Assembly: GCA_020638975.1 (NCBI GenBank)
Contig: JACKHN010000013.1
Span: forward strand, 120,859 to 184,858
Length of the DNA stretch: 64,000 bases
From: Planctomycetaceae bacterium
GTDB lineage: Bacteria; Planctomycetota; Planctomycetia; Pirellulales; Pirellulaceae
Direction: 5' to 3'
The notes under the pieces were generated by a model that was not told where the DNA came from, searched no databases, and worked only from the letters and a program-made list of their open reading frames with translations. This document shows, in pieces, positions 8,679-16,368 of the stretch. Each line of letters begins with the position of its first letter. The first letter of the stretch is position 1. Position numbers and translations under genes: made by a program.

Positions 8679-9737
8679 ATGGAAACGACTGCGCACGAAT
8701 TTCTGAAGCAACTGCTCCTCACTCCCAGCCCGTCCGGCTATGAAGCACCGATTCAAAAGGTCGTTCGCGACTACGTGGCTTCGTTCGCCGACACGGTCAA
8801 AACGGACGTGCATGGAAACGTCATTGCGTGCAAAAACCCCGATGCTCCACTGCGGCTGATGTTCGCGGGACACTGCGACCAGATCGGGCTGTTGGTCACG
8901 CATATTGACGAATCGGGCTTCATTTACACACAGCCAATCGGTGGCTGGGACCCGATTCAACTGGTTGGGCAGCGAATGATGATCTGGGCTGAAAGTGGTC
9001 CCATTCCGGCGGTGATCGCTAGAAAACCGATTCACCTGCTGAAAGATGAGGAACGCAAGCAGACCGTAAAGCAGGATGACCTGTGGCTGGATATGGGAGC
9101 CGCGAACAAAGCCGAAGCGGCGGAGGTGGTGCGAATTGGTGACCCGGTCACGCTGGAGCTTGGCTATCAGGAGATGCGAAACAATCTCGCGAACTCGCCT
9201 GGTATGGATAACCGAACGGGGTTGTGGGTCGTTATGGAAGCATTACGTCGCGCTGCGTTGCAGAATCCGAAGTGCGGCATTTATGCCGTGTCCACGGTGC
9301 AAGAAGAGATTGGCTTGCGCGGTGCTCAGACCAGTGCATTTGGAGTAGATCCCCACGTGGCGATCGCCGTCGACGTGACCCATGCCACAGACTGCCCGAC
9401 GATCGACAAGCGGCAACAAGGTGACATCGCACTTGGCAAAGGCCCCGTCATCTACCGAGGTCCGAACATGAATCCTCGCGTTACGAGTCGCCTGATGGAT
9501 CTGTGCGCGAAACGCGAAATGCCTTACCAACTAGCCGCAATTGGTCGCGCAACGCCGAACGATACCAACTCGATCCAAGTTAGCCGTGCTGGTGTGGCGA
9601 CAGGGCTCGTGAGTATTCCGAACCGCTACATGCACAGCGCAGTCGAGACAATTTCGCTAGACGACATCGACCGAGCGGCGGATTTGCTGGCAGCCTTTGC
9701 CTGCAGTCTTGCCGAGTCCGAGGACTTCACACCGTAG
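8679..9737 (+). CDS. M42 family metallo-aminopeptidase
   Basis: Cytosolic di-zinc peptidase of 352 residues, about the usual length for the family (glutamyl aminopeptidase/tetrahedral aminopeptidase). It shows the first metal His in A-G-H-C-D-Q-I-G, the bridging Asp in P-G-M-D-N-R-T-G, and the catalytic Glu pair in Q-E-E-I-G-L-R-G. The Asp in D-V-T-H-A-T-D and a late His in Y-M-H-S-A are also present. It probably trims peptides released by proteasome- or Lon-type proteases. GGAAAGAG precedes the ATG. It converges with, and overlaps by 11 bp, a small minus-strand membrane protein gene. Confidence 0.92.
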   Translation: METTAHEFLKQLLLTPSPSGYEAPIQKVVRDYVASFADTVKTDVHGNVIACKNPDAPLRLMFAGHCDQIGLLVTHIDESGFIYTQPIGGWDPIQLVGQRMMIWAESGPIPAVIARKPIHLLKDEERKQTVKQDDLWLDMGAANKAEAAEVVRIGDPVTLELGYQEMRNNLANSPGMDNRTGLWVVMEALRRAALQNPKCGIYAVSTVQEEIGLRGAQTSAFGVDPHVAIAVDVTHATDCPTIDKRQQGDIALGKGPVIYRGPNMNPRVTSRLMDLCAKREMPYQLAAIGRATPNDTNSIQVSRAGVATGLVSIPNRYMHSAVETISLDDIDRAADLLAAFACSLAESEDFTP

Positions 9738-9993
9738 CACGCCAGAAATCGACGATCAGAACCAGCACTGAAATCAAGATCGTTCCGACGATTGCACCTA
9801 CACATGTGCCGATGACGACGCTGCGTCGAGTGCCCCATCGATCGAAGGCAAAGCTGCCGGAGGGTACTGCGAATGCCAGCACGAGCAACAAATGGGCACC
9901 GACTGCATACCAGACGCGAGTCGTAAAGAGCGCGCACAAAACCGAGACGCCCATCATCGCCAACAGCAGTGTTCGTAAGCTGAATCCTCGCAT
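9727..9993 (-). CDS. Small membrane protein of unknown function
   Basis: An 88-residue protein with about three hydrophobic stretches (roughly 7-25, 29-48 and 60-84), separated by short charged turns. It begins M-R-G-F-S-L-R-T-L-L-L, a pattern I associate with small planctomycete membrane proteins of unknown role. A purine-rich AAAGAGAG precedes the ATG. The stop lies inside the end of the convergent peptidase gene. The frame is supported mainly by hydrophobicity and position, so confidence is moderate. Confidence 0.6.
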   Translation of the reverse strand: MRGFSLRTLLLAMMGVSVLCALFTTRVWYAVGAHLLLVLAFAVPSGSFAFDRWGTRRSVVIGTCVGAIVGTILISVLVLIVDFWRATV

Positions 9994-10020
9994 CGGGTGA
10001 CTCTCTTTGAGAAAGTAGAC

Positions 10021-10152
10021 AGGGCTTTTCAGTTTTTCAAACTGAGAGGCTTGTACGACGAGCCTCCGAGCCCGTCGATGAATCTAAGTCGTTATCGACG
10101 GGCTCGGAGGCCCGTCGTACATCTTGTGCAACTTCAACAAATGAATCGCCCT
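10021..10152 (+). repeat. 130-bp composite palindromic element, copy A
   Basis: One of three copies in the window (others at 39109-39239, inverted, and 49407-49540). The order is a small hairpin (CAGTTT-TTC-AAACTG), a GTAC-headed hairpin (GACGAGC-CTCCGA-GCCCGTC), a spacer of about 16 bases, the inverted partner hairpin, and a tail TTGTGCAACTTCAACAA. Short inverted ends AGGGC and GCCCT bound it. It carries no gene. It fills most of the space between the minus-strand membrane protein and the histidine kinase. Confidence 0.85.
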
Positions 10153-10271
10153 GACAAAGTAGATCACGCGCTGGTGTTCCTTCGAGTTTACTGCAAAGAT
10201 ATTTGCGCCACGACATTCTCTTGGTCGCATCCAACCGCGAACTAGAATTGGTGGTAGGCAGAAGGAGCCAT

Positions 10272-11774
10272 ATGCGTTATCGGAACGTCTCACTAGCCAC
10301 CAAAATATCGACGGCATTGATCGGATTGTTGCTGCTGGCGGTGATCAGCAGCGTGGTCGCGATCATGTCGGCGTATCGTTTTGAAGCATTCCAAGAGACG
10401 CTGGTCGTTGAGAATCTGGCAAGTGTCCGGGCCGCAGAAGAGTTGGAAATTGCCTTGTTGGAGCAGCGAGGTTACGTCTCGTCTTATGTCCTGGATCGTG
10501 GGCAAGGCGACTGGCTCGAACGGCTGAGCCGAAAGTCGAGCGACTTCGACTACTGGCTCCAACAAGCTCGTGTCACCGCCCGTACGGATACTGAACGAAA
10601 GCTGCTAGATCGACTGGAATCCGTTCAGAACGCCTATGCGGAAAAGCGAGACAGTGTCGTTACGTTGTTCGACTCGGGGAATGAGGAACAAGCTCGCAAG
10701 CTGCTGCTCGAAGACGTGGTCGCTCTGTACGATCAGTCGTACAACCTTTGCGAAGAGTTTATTTCGATCAACCAGCAGTTGGTCGACGATACGAGCGCCC
10801 AGGTTCGCCGACAAGTCGAGCAGGTCACTGTCATTGTTAGTGCGACGGCCATCTTCACGCTAGTGTTGGGTACGGCTTTGCTGTGGCTGTTCTTCACGGG
10901 GGTCGTCTTTCCTTTGCGGCGGATCGCCGACGATGCCAGACTGTTCGCCGGCAACGCACAGAACGCCTCTGGCGACATTGGCAGCGACGAGATGCGCGAG
11001 TTAGGGCACTTCGTCCGATTGCTGATGACCAACGTCGAGGAATCGCGTTCCGACCTTGAACAGAGCCGCTCGCAATTGGCCCAGGCCGAAAAGCTGGCGG
11101 CGGTGGGCAAACTGGCGGCGAGTGTTGCGCACGAGATCCGCAACCCGTTGACTTCGATGAAGATGTGGCTTTACTCACTACGCCGTGCCGTCGGTCAGAA
11201 TCCGGACTTACAAGAGAAGATCAGTATCGTCTCCGACGAAACGGTCCGGCTAGAGAATATCGTTCGGCAGTTCTTGGAGTTTTCTCGCCCTCCCCAGATG
11301 AAACTATCACGACATCCCATCGGTGAGTTGTTGGATAAGACGCTTGAGCTGCTAAAGTACCGCATCGAAGAACACAACATCCGCGTGATACGCCAGCCGG
11401 AACCGGTCGTTCCTGATGTGCTGGCGGACGCCGAACAACTCAAGCAGGTGCTAATGAATCTGATTCACAATGCTGTCGAGGCGATGGAAGATGGCGGCGA
11501 GATACGAATCTCGGTCGAACCGGAGACACGCAATGGCGAGCCGGTGTTGGCAGTTCGGATCGCCGACAATGGGCCCGGAATGTCGAGCGATCAGTACGAC
11601 CGAGCGTTTGAGCCTTTCTTCACGACAAAGTCCGAAGGGACGGGGTTGGGCCTATGCATCGCCGCCTCGATCATGGCAAGACACGGAGGCGGACTGACCT
11701 TGGAGCCGTCTAGTGCGGGCGGGACCGAGTGCATTGTGACCATTCCGACGATCGAGGGTCGCCGCTATGAGTAA
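10272..11774 (+). CDS. Membrane sensor histidine kinase (HAMP, HisKA, HATPase)
   Basis: A 500-residue sensor kinase. A membrane helix lies near 10-32, followed by a periplasmic helical bundle (about 35-190) of the four-helix MCP-like kind, a second membrane helix near 195-220, and a HAMP linker. The dimerisation domain has the phospho-acceptor His287 in A-S-V-A-H-E-I-R-N-P-L. The ATPase domain has N-A-V-E-A-M (N box), D-N-G-P-G-M and G-T-G-L-G-L (G boxes). A strong GAAGGAG precedes this ATG; the longer open frame adds 23 unlikely residues. It overlaps the response regulator gene by 8 bp, so the pair is translationally coupled. The class (AtoS/ZraS-like) typically drives sigma-54 activators. 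The ligand is unknown. Confidence 0.93.
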   Translation: MRYRNVSLATKISTALIGLLLLAVISSVVAIMSAYRFEAFQETLVVENLASVRAAEELEIALLEQRGYVSSYVLDRGQGDWLERLSRKSSDFDYWLQQARVTARTDTERKLLDRLESVQNAYAEKRDSVVTLFDSGNEEQARKLLLEDVVALYDQSYNLCEEFISINQQLVDDTSAQVRRQVEQVTVIVSATAIFTLVLGTALLWLFFTGVVFPLRRIADDARLFAGNAQNASGDIGSDEMRELGHFVRLLMTNVEESRSDLEQSRSQLAQAEKLAAVGKLAASVAHEIRNPLTSMKMWLYSLRRAVGQNPDLQEKISIVSDETVRLENIVRQFLEFSRPPQMKLSRHPIGELLDKTLELLKYRIEEHNIRVIRQPEPVVPDVLADAEQLKQVLMNLIHNAVEAMEDGGEIRISVEPETRNGEPVLAVRIADNGPGMSSDQYDRAFEPFFTTKSEGTGLGLCIAASIMARHGGGLTLEPSSAGGTECIVTIPTIEGRRYE

Positions 11775-13182
11775 GATTCTGGTCGTCGATGACGAAACCG
11801 GCGTGCGCAATGCCTTCCAAGATATGCTCGTCGCGTTAGGGCATGACGTCGTGACGGCAAGCACTGGCGAGGCGGGGCTGGAGATTGTCCGAAGTGACCC
11901 ACCTCAAGTTGTCATTACCGACCTGAGTATGCCGGGGATGGGCGGCCTGGAAGCGTTTCGTCAGATCCGCACGATCGAGCCGAAACTGCCCGTAATCATC
12001 ATGACGGGTCGCGGAACCATGGACACCGCAATCGAAGCCACCAAATTGGGCGCGTTCGATTATCAGCTTAAGCCATTCGAACCCGAAGCCATGCTGGCGG
12101 CAATCGAACGAGCATTGGAAAGCGTTCGGCTGATGCAGCGCGGAGTGGCGTTGAATCCGGAGGAGCCCGTATCCGCCACCGATGCGATTATCGGTGAAAG
12201 TCCGGTGATGCAGGAGGTCTTTAAGGCCATCGGACGCGTCGCCCCAACGGATGCGACGGCTTTGATTCGCGGTGAATCCGGCACAGGGAAGGAACTCGTC
12301 GCGCGAGCGATCTATCAGCACAGCCTGCGGGCCGCAGCTCCGTTGCTCGTCGTCAATTGTGTCGCGATTCCCGAGACGCTTTTGGAAAGTGAACTGTTCG
12401 GCTACGAACGCGGTGCATTTACAGGAGCAAATTCCCGAAAGATCGGCAAATTTGAACAAGCTCACGGCGGAACGATCTTCTTGGACGAGATTGGCGATAT
12501 CCCACCGAGCGTCCAAGCGAAGTTGCTGCGCGTCTTGCAACAGCGGACGCTCCAGCGAGTCGGCGGCAATGAGACCATCCAAGTCGATGTTCGCATTTTG
12601 GCGGCGACAAATCGCCCCTTGGAACGAGCGATCTCCGACGGGCTCTTTCGTGAAGATCTCTACCACCGCCTGAATGTTGTTAGTGTTCCGATCCCACCGC
12701 TAGGCGATCGACGCTCTGACATCCCGAAGCTGGTTGAGTACTTTCTAAATCGCTACTCGTCCGAGCTTAAGATCGAGAAACCGGTCATCTCCGAAGAAGC
12801 CTTGGAAACGATTTGTAAAGTGGATTGGCCGGGGAATGTGCGGCAACTAGAACACTGTGTCTACCGTGTGTTGATCTTTACGCGCGGCTATCCGATTCAG
12901 GTGAGCGACGTCAACCGGGCTCGCGATGTGGATCAGGCCTCCCAACAACCAGTCTCCCAGTCACTAGAACAGTCGCTCGGGGAACTCGTCAGCCGACATC
13001 TCGACGCTCACGTTGGTGGTCGGGCCCACGAGGAACTGCTTGATAAGGCCGATCGATTGCTAATCGAAGAGGCATTGCGGCGCACCAACGGCAATCAAAC
13101 GCATGCCGCTCAGTTACTCGGGCTCACACGCCCCACGTTACACGCGAAGATGCAACGCCACGGCATCGCTCACGCCAAGTAA
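11767..13182 (+). CDS. NtrC-family sigma-54-dependent response regulator
   Basis: A 471-residue activator with the standard three parts. The receiver (1-120) has the acidic pair D8-D9 and phospho-acceptor D52 in V-I-T-D-L-S-M-P. The AAA+ domain (about 140-380) has Walker A G-E-S-G-T-G-K-E at 169-176, and the sigma-54-contacting G-A-F-T-G-A at 216-221 is intact. The Fis-type helix-turn-helix ends N-Q-T-H-A-A-Q-L-L-G-L-T-R-P-T-L-H. It should be phosphorylated by the upstream kinase and open sigma-54 promoters. A near-consensus -24/-12 site lies 130 bp past its stop and a weaker one before csrA, which makes the following genes its best candidate targets. Confidence 0.95.
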   Translation: MSKILVVDDETGVRNAFQDMLVALGHDVVTASTGEAGLEIVRSDPPQVVITDLSMPGMGGLEAFRQIRTIEPKLPVIIMTGRGTMDTAIEATKLGAFDYQLKPFEPEAMLAAIERALESVRLMQRGVALNPEEPVSATDAIIGESPVMQEVFKAIGRVAPTDATALIRGESGTGKELVARAIYQHSLRAAAPLLVVNCVAIPETLLESELFGYERGAFTGANSRKIGKFEQAHGGTIFLDEIGDIPPSVQAKLLRVLQQRTLQRVGGNETIQVDVRILAATNRPLERAISDGLFREDLYHRLNVVSVPIPPLGDRRSDIPKLVEYFLNRYSSELKIEKPVISEEALETICKVDWPGNVRQLEHCVYRVLIFTRGYPIQVSDVNRARDVDQASQQPVSQSLEQSLGELVSRHLDAHVGGRAHEELLDKADRLLIEEALRRTNGNQTHAAQLLGLTRPTLHAKMQRHGIAHAK

Positions 13183-13199
13183 CGACAAGTCAGCTTTCT

Positions 13200-13222
13200 G
13201 TCACTTGCGTCGGCTTTGTGAC
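13200..13222. promoter_or_regulatory. Imperfect palindrome, possible activator-binding site
   Basis: GTCAC (13200-13204) and GTGAC (13218-13222) form an inverted repeat with further partial pairing inside. It starts 18 bases after the response regulator stop and lies about 110 bases upstream of the sigma-54 site at 13308. That is the distance expected for an enhancer of an NtrC-type protein. It could also be a weak terminator stem, but no T-run follows. Confidence 0.3.
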
Positions 13223-13307
13223 GGAGACCGCGATCAATAGCTGGCTTTGCTAATCACCAACGCCCGTTCTGCTGGGAATTCACGTTTCTTCAGAGAATTT
13301 TGGCGGT

Positions 13308-13324
13308 TGGCACGATAACTGCTT
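13308..13324 (+). promoter_or_regulatory. Sigma-54 (-24/-12) promoter
   Basis: TTGGCACG, four bases, then CTGCTTT, with GG at 13309-13310 and GC at 13321-13322, exactly 10 bases apart. The consensus is TGGCACG-N4-TTGCA/T, so only one core base differs. It lies about 55 bases before the ATG of the unknown gene at 13379 and directly after an NtrC-class activator gene. Confidence 0.65.
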
Positions 13325-13378
13325 TTTGTATCCATTGGTGACTTTTTCGTCCACACCCTTCCAGTTGAGAACCTGAAC

Positions 13379-13843
13379 ATGACCACCCGCGAAGACTTGT
13401 TTGCTTTGATTGGCGAGGATGTAGATTTCATCGGCGACATCGTTCGAACCGACGTTCCCGTTCTGACATACCGCTGGTCGAATAGTGATTTGATTGCGAA
13501 TGTCGAGCCGTTGACGCTGTTGAAGTGGGGTCGCGATGCGATGGATGATCTGGGGCTTTCTAATGTTCGCTGGCAAGGACTCCACCTGCGTGGTGACAGC
13601 AGCACAGGACAACGGACCAAGATGACGGTCCTGAGTTCCCAAGGTGAGTCGACTTACGTCCTGATGACGGCCGGACTACCGGGAACGCGAAAGGAAGCCA
13701 AGGAGATCAATCGTCAAATCGCCGAGATTATCGAGCGCCGCTCGCGACGTACAGCCGTCCATCGATTCGACGAAGCACATCTGGAACTGTCGTCGGCCAG
13801 CAAGCCAAGTGTCGGGAATCTGACAGGACCGTCCGCTCGCTGA
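13379..13843 (+). CDS. Unknown 154-residue protein behind a sigma-54 promoter
   Basis: A soluble 154-residue protein without signal peptide or membrane helix. Residues 1-120 read as a mixed alpha/beta fold. The pattern (D-L-F-A-L-I-G-E, V-L-T-Y-R-W, T-K-M-T-V-L-S-S-Q-G-E-S-T-Y-V-L-M) loosely resembles chaperone-like folds, but I do not assign a family. The C-terminal third is a charged helix followed by a disordered Ser-rich tail. The ribosome-binding site is poor. The sigma-54 promoter just upstream and the adjacent two-component pair suggest that it is part of that regulon. It ends 255 bp before csrA. Confidence 0.7.
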   Translation: MTTREDLFALIGEDVDFIGDIVRTDVPVLTYRWSNSDLIANVEPLTLLKWGRDAMDDLGLSNVRWQGLHLRGDSSTGQRTKMTVLSSQGESTYVLMTAGLPGTRKEAKEINRQIAEIIERRSRRTAVHRFDEAHLELSSASKPSVGNLTGPSAR

Positions 13844-13997
13844 CGCTTCGGCTCGCAAAACCAAAGCGATCGCAGTTTGTTCGCGGTTCCACCGGGACAT
13901 AAGGAAGTAGGGACAACTAGCAATTTGCCCCGCTTATTTGAAGGTTTGACCTCACCAAGACGGTGCATCACTCAACAAATTCCGCGATTAGCCCGAT

Positions 13998-14013
13998 CGG
14001 CACGCGGAGTGCT
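13998..14013 (+). promoter_or_regulatory. Possible second sigma-54 promoter, before csrA
   Basis: CGGCACG, then CGGA, then GTGCT, with GG at 13999-14000 and GC at 14011-14012, 10 bases apart. It keeps the invariant GG and GC and the CACG core but lacks the T before GG and has G in place of the first T of TTGC. It lies about 85 bases before the csrA ATG. Confidence 0.4.
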
Positions 14014-14098
14014 AACACTCAACAGTGGTCACCGAACGTTTCACTAGGCGGCCATCTTAATACCCAACCATGCGTTACAGAACGAAAGGAACACAAGG

Positions 14099-14299
14099 AT
14101 GTTAGTTCTCAGTAGAAAGATTGGCGAGGAGATCGTGATCGCGGGGAACGTGTGCGTTCGCATCGCGGGAATCGAGGGAAAGCGTGTGAAGCTCTCCATT
14201 TCAGCGCCGTCAGACATTCCGATTTTCCGTGGCGAGATTCATCGTCAGCGCTGTGAATTCTCTGTCGAACCTGAACTGCTCGCCTTGATTGGAGATTGA
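14099..14299 (+). CDS. csrA: CsrA/RsmA-type RNA-binding regulator
   Basis: A 66-residue CsrA homologue with the diagnostic start M-L-V-L-S-R-K-I-G-E-E-I-V-I and the core V-K-L-S-I-S-A-P-S-D-I-P-I-F-R-G-E-I. CsrA dimers bind GGA motifs in mRNA leaders and block or stabilise translation. Differences from the usual sequence are I-P-I-F-R-G-E in place of V-x-V-x-R-x-E and an unusual tail, so its RNA specificity may be altered. AAAGGA stands 8 bases before the ATG. The next gene begins 3 bases after its stop, which ties it to the receiver-type proteins downstream rather than to a flagellar locus. Confidence 0.9.
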   Translation: MLVLSRKIGEEIVIAGNVCVRIAGIEGKRVKLSISAPSDIPIFRGEIHRQRCEFSVEPELLALIGD

Positions 14300-14302
14300 G
14301 TG

Positions 14303-14845
14303 ATGATACTGAAGAACTTTCCCACGATCGCCCTCGCCGAAAGCAATGAAGAAGACGCAAACTCATTGCTCTCGGCGTTGCAGCAAGCGGCCCCAAACCT
14401 GAATGTTGACTTGCTGCAAAACGGGGAGGAGGTGCTCCAGTACTTCTTCAGCTCGGACAAACGCGGGGCGGAGAATTCGCGAGTACTTGCCTGCGACTTG
14501 CTGCTGTTGAATCTCGCGCTGCCTAGGCTAGACGGCTTTAAAGTGCTGCGGCAGTTGCAGTGGCTCTTTCGCGACGACTTGACTCAACTGCCGCCGATTG
14601 TCGTCCTTTGCGATAGTGATGATCCACAGTTTATCGCACAAGCCTATCGGTATGGCGCAAAAGGATTCCTATGCAAAGTGATGCCACCTGGCCAACTGAC
14701 CGCTGCGATTGAGCAAGTGTTGCACTACTGGATTGATGTCACGCTGCAACCACCTCGTGAGCGATCACGCATTCGGAGTGCGCTTCGACGTTGGTGGCCT
14801 GTCGGATTGGGTGGCCCGGGGCAACAGGAGCTAGCGGTCCAGTGA
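14303..14845 (+). CDS. Pseudo-receiver domain protein
   Basis: A 180-residue protein that is almost entirely a response-regulator receiver fold. Residues normally needed for phosphorylation are changed: the acceptor Asp is Asn70 (D-L-L-L-L-N-L-A-L-P-R-L-D-G) and the switch Thr/Ser is Cys103 (V-V-L-C-D-S). The conserved Lys is kept (K125, G-F-L-C-K) and so is an acidic residue early on (E16-E17-D18). It should therefore not autophosphorylate and may act as a fixed binding partner. It starts 3 bases after csrA (GTG at 14300 is an alternative start), and its stop overlaps the start of the next gene as GTGA. No output domain; the tail is basic. Confidence 0.85.
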   Translation: MILKNFPTIALAESNEEDANSLLSALQQAAPNLNVDLLQNGEEVLQYFFSSDKRGAENSRVLACDLLLLNLALPRLDGFKVLRQLQWLFRDDLTQLPPIVVLCDSDDPQFIAQAYRYGAKGFLCKVMPPGQLTAAIEQVLHYWIDVTLQPPRERSRIRSALRRWWPVGLGGPGQQELAVQ

Positions 14846-15699
14846 GACCTACGATTCTCTTTGCCGATAACGAACGCGGTATCCGCCTGTTTTGCCGACA
14901 GGAGTTGGAGGCTGAGGGGTTTCGCGTCGTGCTTGCAGAAGACGGGGACGAAGCCGTCAACTTGGTCAGCACCTATACGATCGACTTGGCAATTCTCGAC
15001 GAACATATGCCTCGCTGTGGCGGACGCGAATCAGCGAGCAGAATGAAAGAGTCAAATGCGGAGTTGCCCGTAATTCTATTCACCGCAGACTCCTTCTTCG
15101 AGTCGTATAGCAGCCCGCAAGTCGACGCGACAGTAATCAAGTCTTCCGACCTCACCGATCTGCGGGCAGTGATCGCCAAGCTCCTCCCAGCGACACGAAC
15201 GAACCAGAATCGAGAACGCACTGAGTCGAAGCCGGCGTCAAGTGCAGTGGCAATCAACAGTGCCTTCTTTCAAGAGATCAAAGAAGAGAATATCAACTTG
15301 TCTTTTCTGCTAACGTCACTCAGAGCTTGGCTTCGGCTTGGTCCGTCCGCATATCACCAACGTGATCGGTTCGTTGGCTTGCTAAGGGAACTGCAAGAAG
15401 AAGTGAATCTGCACTTCTCGTTGGAGGAGGGCTATGGGTACTTTGAGAACGCCGTGTCGGTTGCTCCAGACCTTGCAGAACGCGCTGGAGCCTTACGCGA
15501 CGAACATAAGAAAATGGAGTCGGAGATTTCGCGACTGGTCGAGCAGGCAGAATCGGTGCGGACGGGTTCTCACACTAGCGAATTCGGGAATCTGCTGGCT
15601 CGAGCTCGGTCGTTCCTGGACCAACTTCAATCACACGAGACCTGCGAACGAGAACTGATCTCACTCGCATTCAACAATGATCTCGGAACCGTTGATTAG
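14842..15699 (+). CDS. Receiver-hemerythrin fusion protein
   Basis: A 285-residue protein joining a canonical receiver (about 3-118: D9, acceptor D53 in A-I-L-D-E-H-M-P, Thr in L-F-T-A, Lys in V-I-K-S) to a hemerythrin/HHE-like helical bundle (about 150-280). The second domain has H-F-S-L-E-E, D-E-H-K-K and S-H-E-T-C-E-R-E, matching three of the usual metal His positions and their Glu partners. The first expected His is Asn (E-E-N-I-N-L). HHE domains bind di-iron and sense O2, NO or iron. I chose the GTG at 14842, which overlaps the previous stop and has AGGAG 11 bases upstream; the longer frame would lie inside the previous gene. Confidence 0.87.
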   Translation: MRPTILFADNERGIRLFCRQELEAEGFRVVLAEDGDEAVNLVSTYTIDLAILDEHMPRCGGRESASRMKESNAELPVILFTADSFFESYSSPQVDATVIKSSDLTDLRAVIAKLLPATRTNQNRERTESKPASSAVAINSAFFQEIKEENINLSFLLTSLRAWLRLGPSAYHQRDRFVGLLRELQEEVNLHFSLEEGYGYFENAVSVAPDLAERAGALRDEHKKMESEISRLVEQAESVRTGSHTSEFGNLLARARSFLDQLQSHETCERELISLAFNNDLGTVD

Positions 15700-15716
15700 C
15701 AACAAAGGGATTCGTG

Positions 15717-16121
15717 ATGGCATCCGTAATGACCTTTCAACCGAAGAAGTCCGACGCTACGTCGTCGCACGTTACCGGGGTGCAACATGTCCGACTCGAA
15801 CGCTTGCCAAACCTGTCCGGCGACACAAAGCCGCTGCAGTTTCCCGAGATGATCGCCGACCGAATCTGGTTCGACGCCGAACACAAACGCTTGGCCTTCC
15901 GTGGCTTTATGAGCAAAGCGACCTACGACCGACTGCACGCCCTCAGCAACGACAGCGCGTACCTGCGGGCGATCGACGAATTGTTTCGCACCAGCATCTT
16001 CGAAGAAGCCACTGAAAAACCTCGTTCGTTCACAAAGCTCCTACCCATTGCAGCAATCGCTACCGTGGCACTGCTCGCCGCGGCGCTCGCCCTCCCTATC
16101 CGGCTGCTGATCGTACGTTAG
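15717..16121 (+). CDS. Tail-anchored protein of unknown function
   Basis: A 134-residue protein with a soluble part (about 1-105) and one C-terminal membrane helix (about 108-130, L-P-I-A-A-I-A-T-V-A-L-L-A-A-A). It starts 17 bases after the receiver-hemerythrin stop and probably ends that operon. The middle part contains I-W-F-D-A-E-H-K-R-L-A-F-R-G-F-M-S-K-A-T-Y-D-R-L, which resembles no family I know. It may anchor the signalling complex at the membrane, which is inference from position. GTG at 15714 is an alternative start. Confidence 0.7.
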   Translation: MASVMTFQPKKSDATSSHVTGVQHVRLERLPNLSGDTKPLQFPEMIADRIWFDAEHKRLAFRGFMSKATYDRLHALSNDSAYLRAIDELFRTSIFEEATEKPRSFTKLLPIAAIATVALLAAALALPIRLLIVR

Positions 16122-16368
16122 ATCGCACTGCGGTTCTGCGTGTCACGCGGAGTGAGCGTGATGTAATCTCTGGCGGGCTTTTTCGGTAGGTGAAACCTTA
16201 CCGATAACGATTATTCAAGCTGCGCCAATCGTGCGACACCGCCTGCTGTGGCGTCCCCCATTCTCGGCGAAATGCCACAACTTGCTGATTGACGAGCTAT
16301 AGCGAAATTTGCTCGACTCGAAGCATGCTCGTCAATTCACTTCGTTCACTTCCGAGGAGGCATTGTCT

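Noticed and set aside
14791..14841. Longer start for the receiver-hemerythrin protein
   Set aside because: It lies inside the upstream gene; the GTG overlapping the stop, with AGGAG before it, fits better.
16184..16203. Imperfect hairpin around GGTAGGTGAAACCTTACC
   Set aside because: Bulged stem, no T-run and no GTAG head with a perfect stem; not called as REP or terminator.
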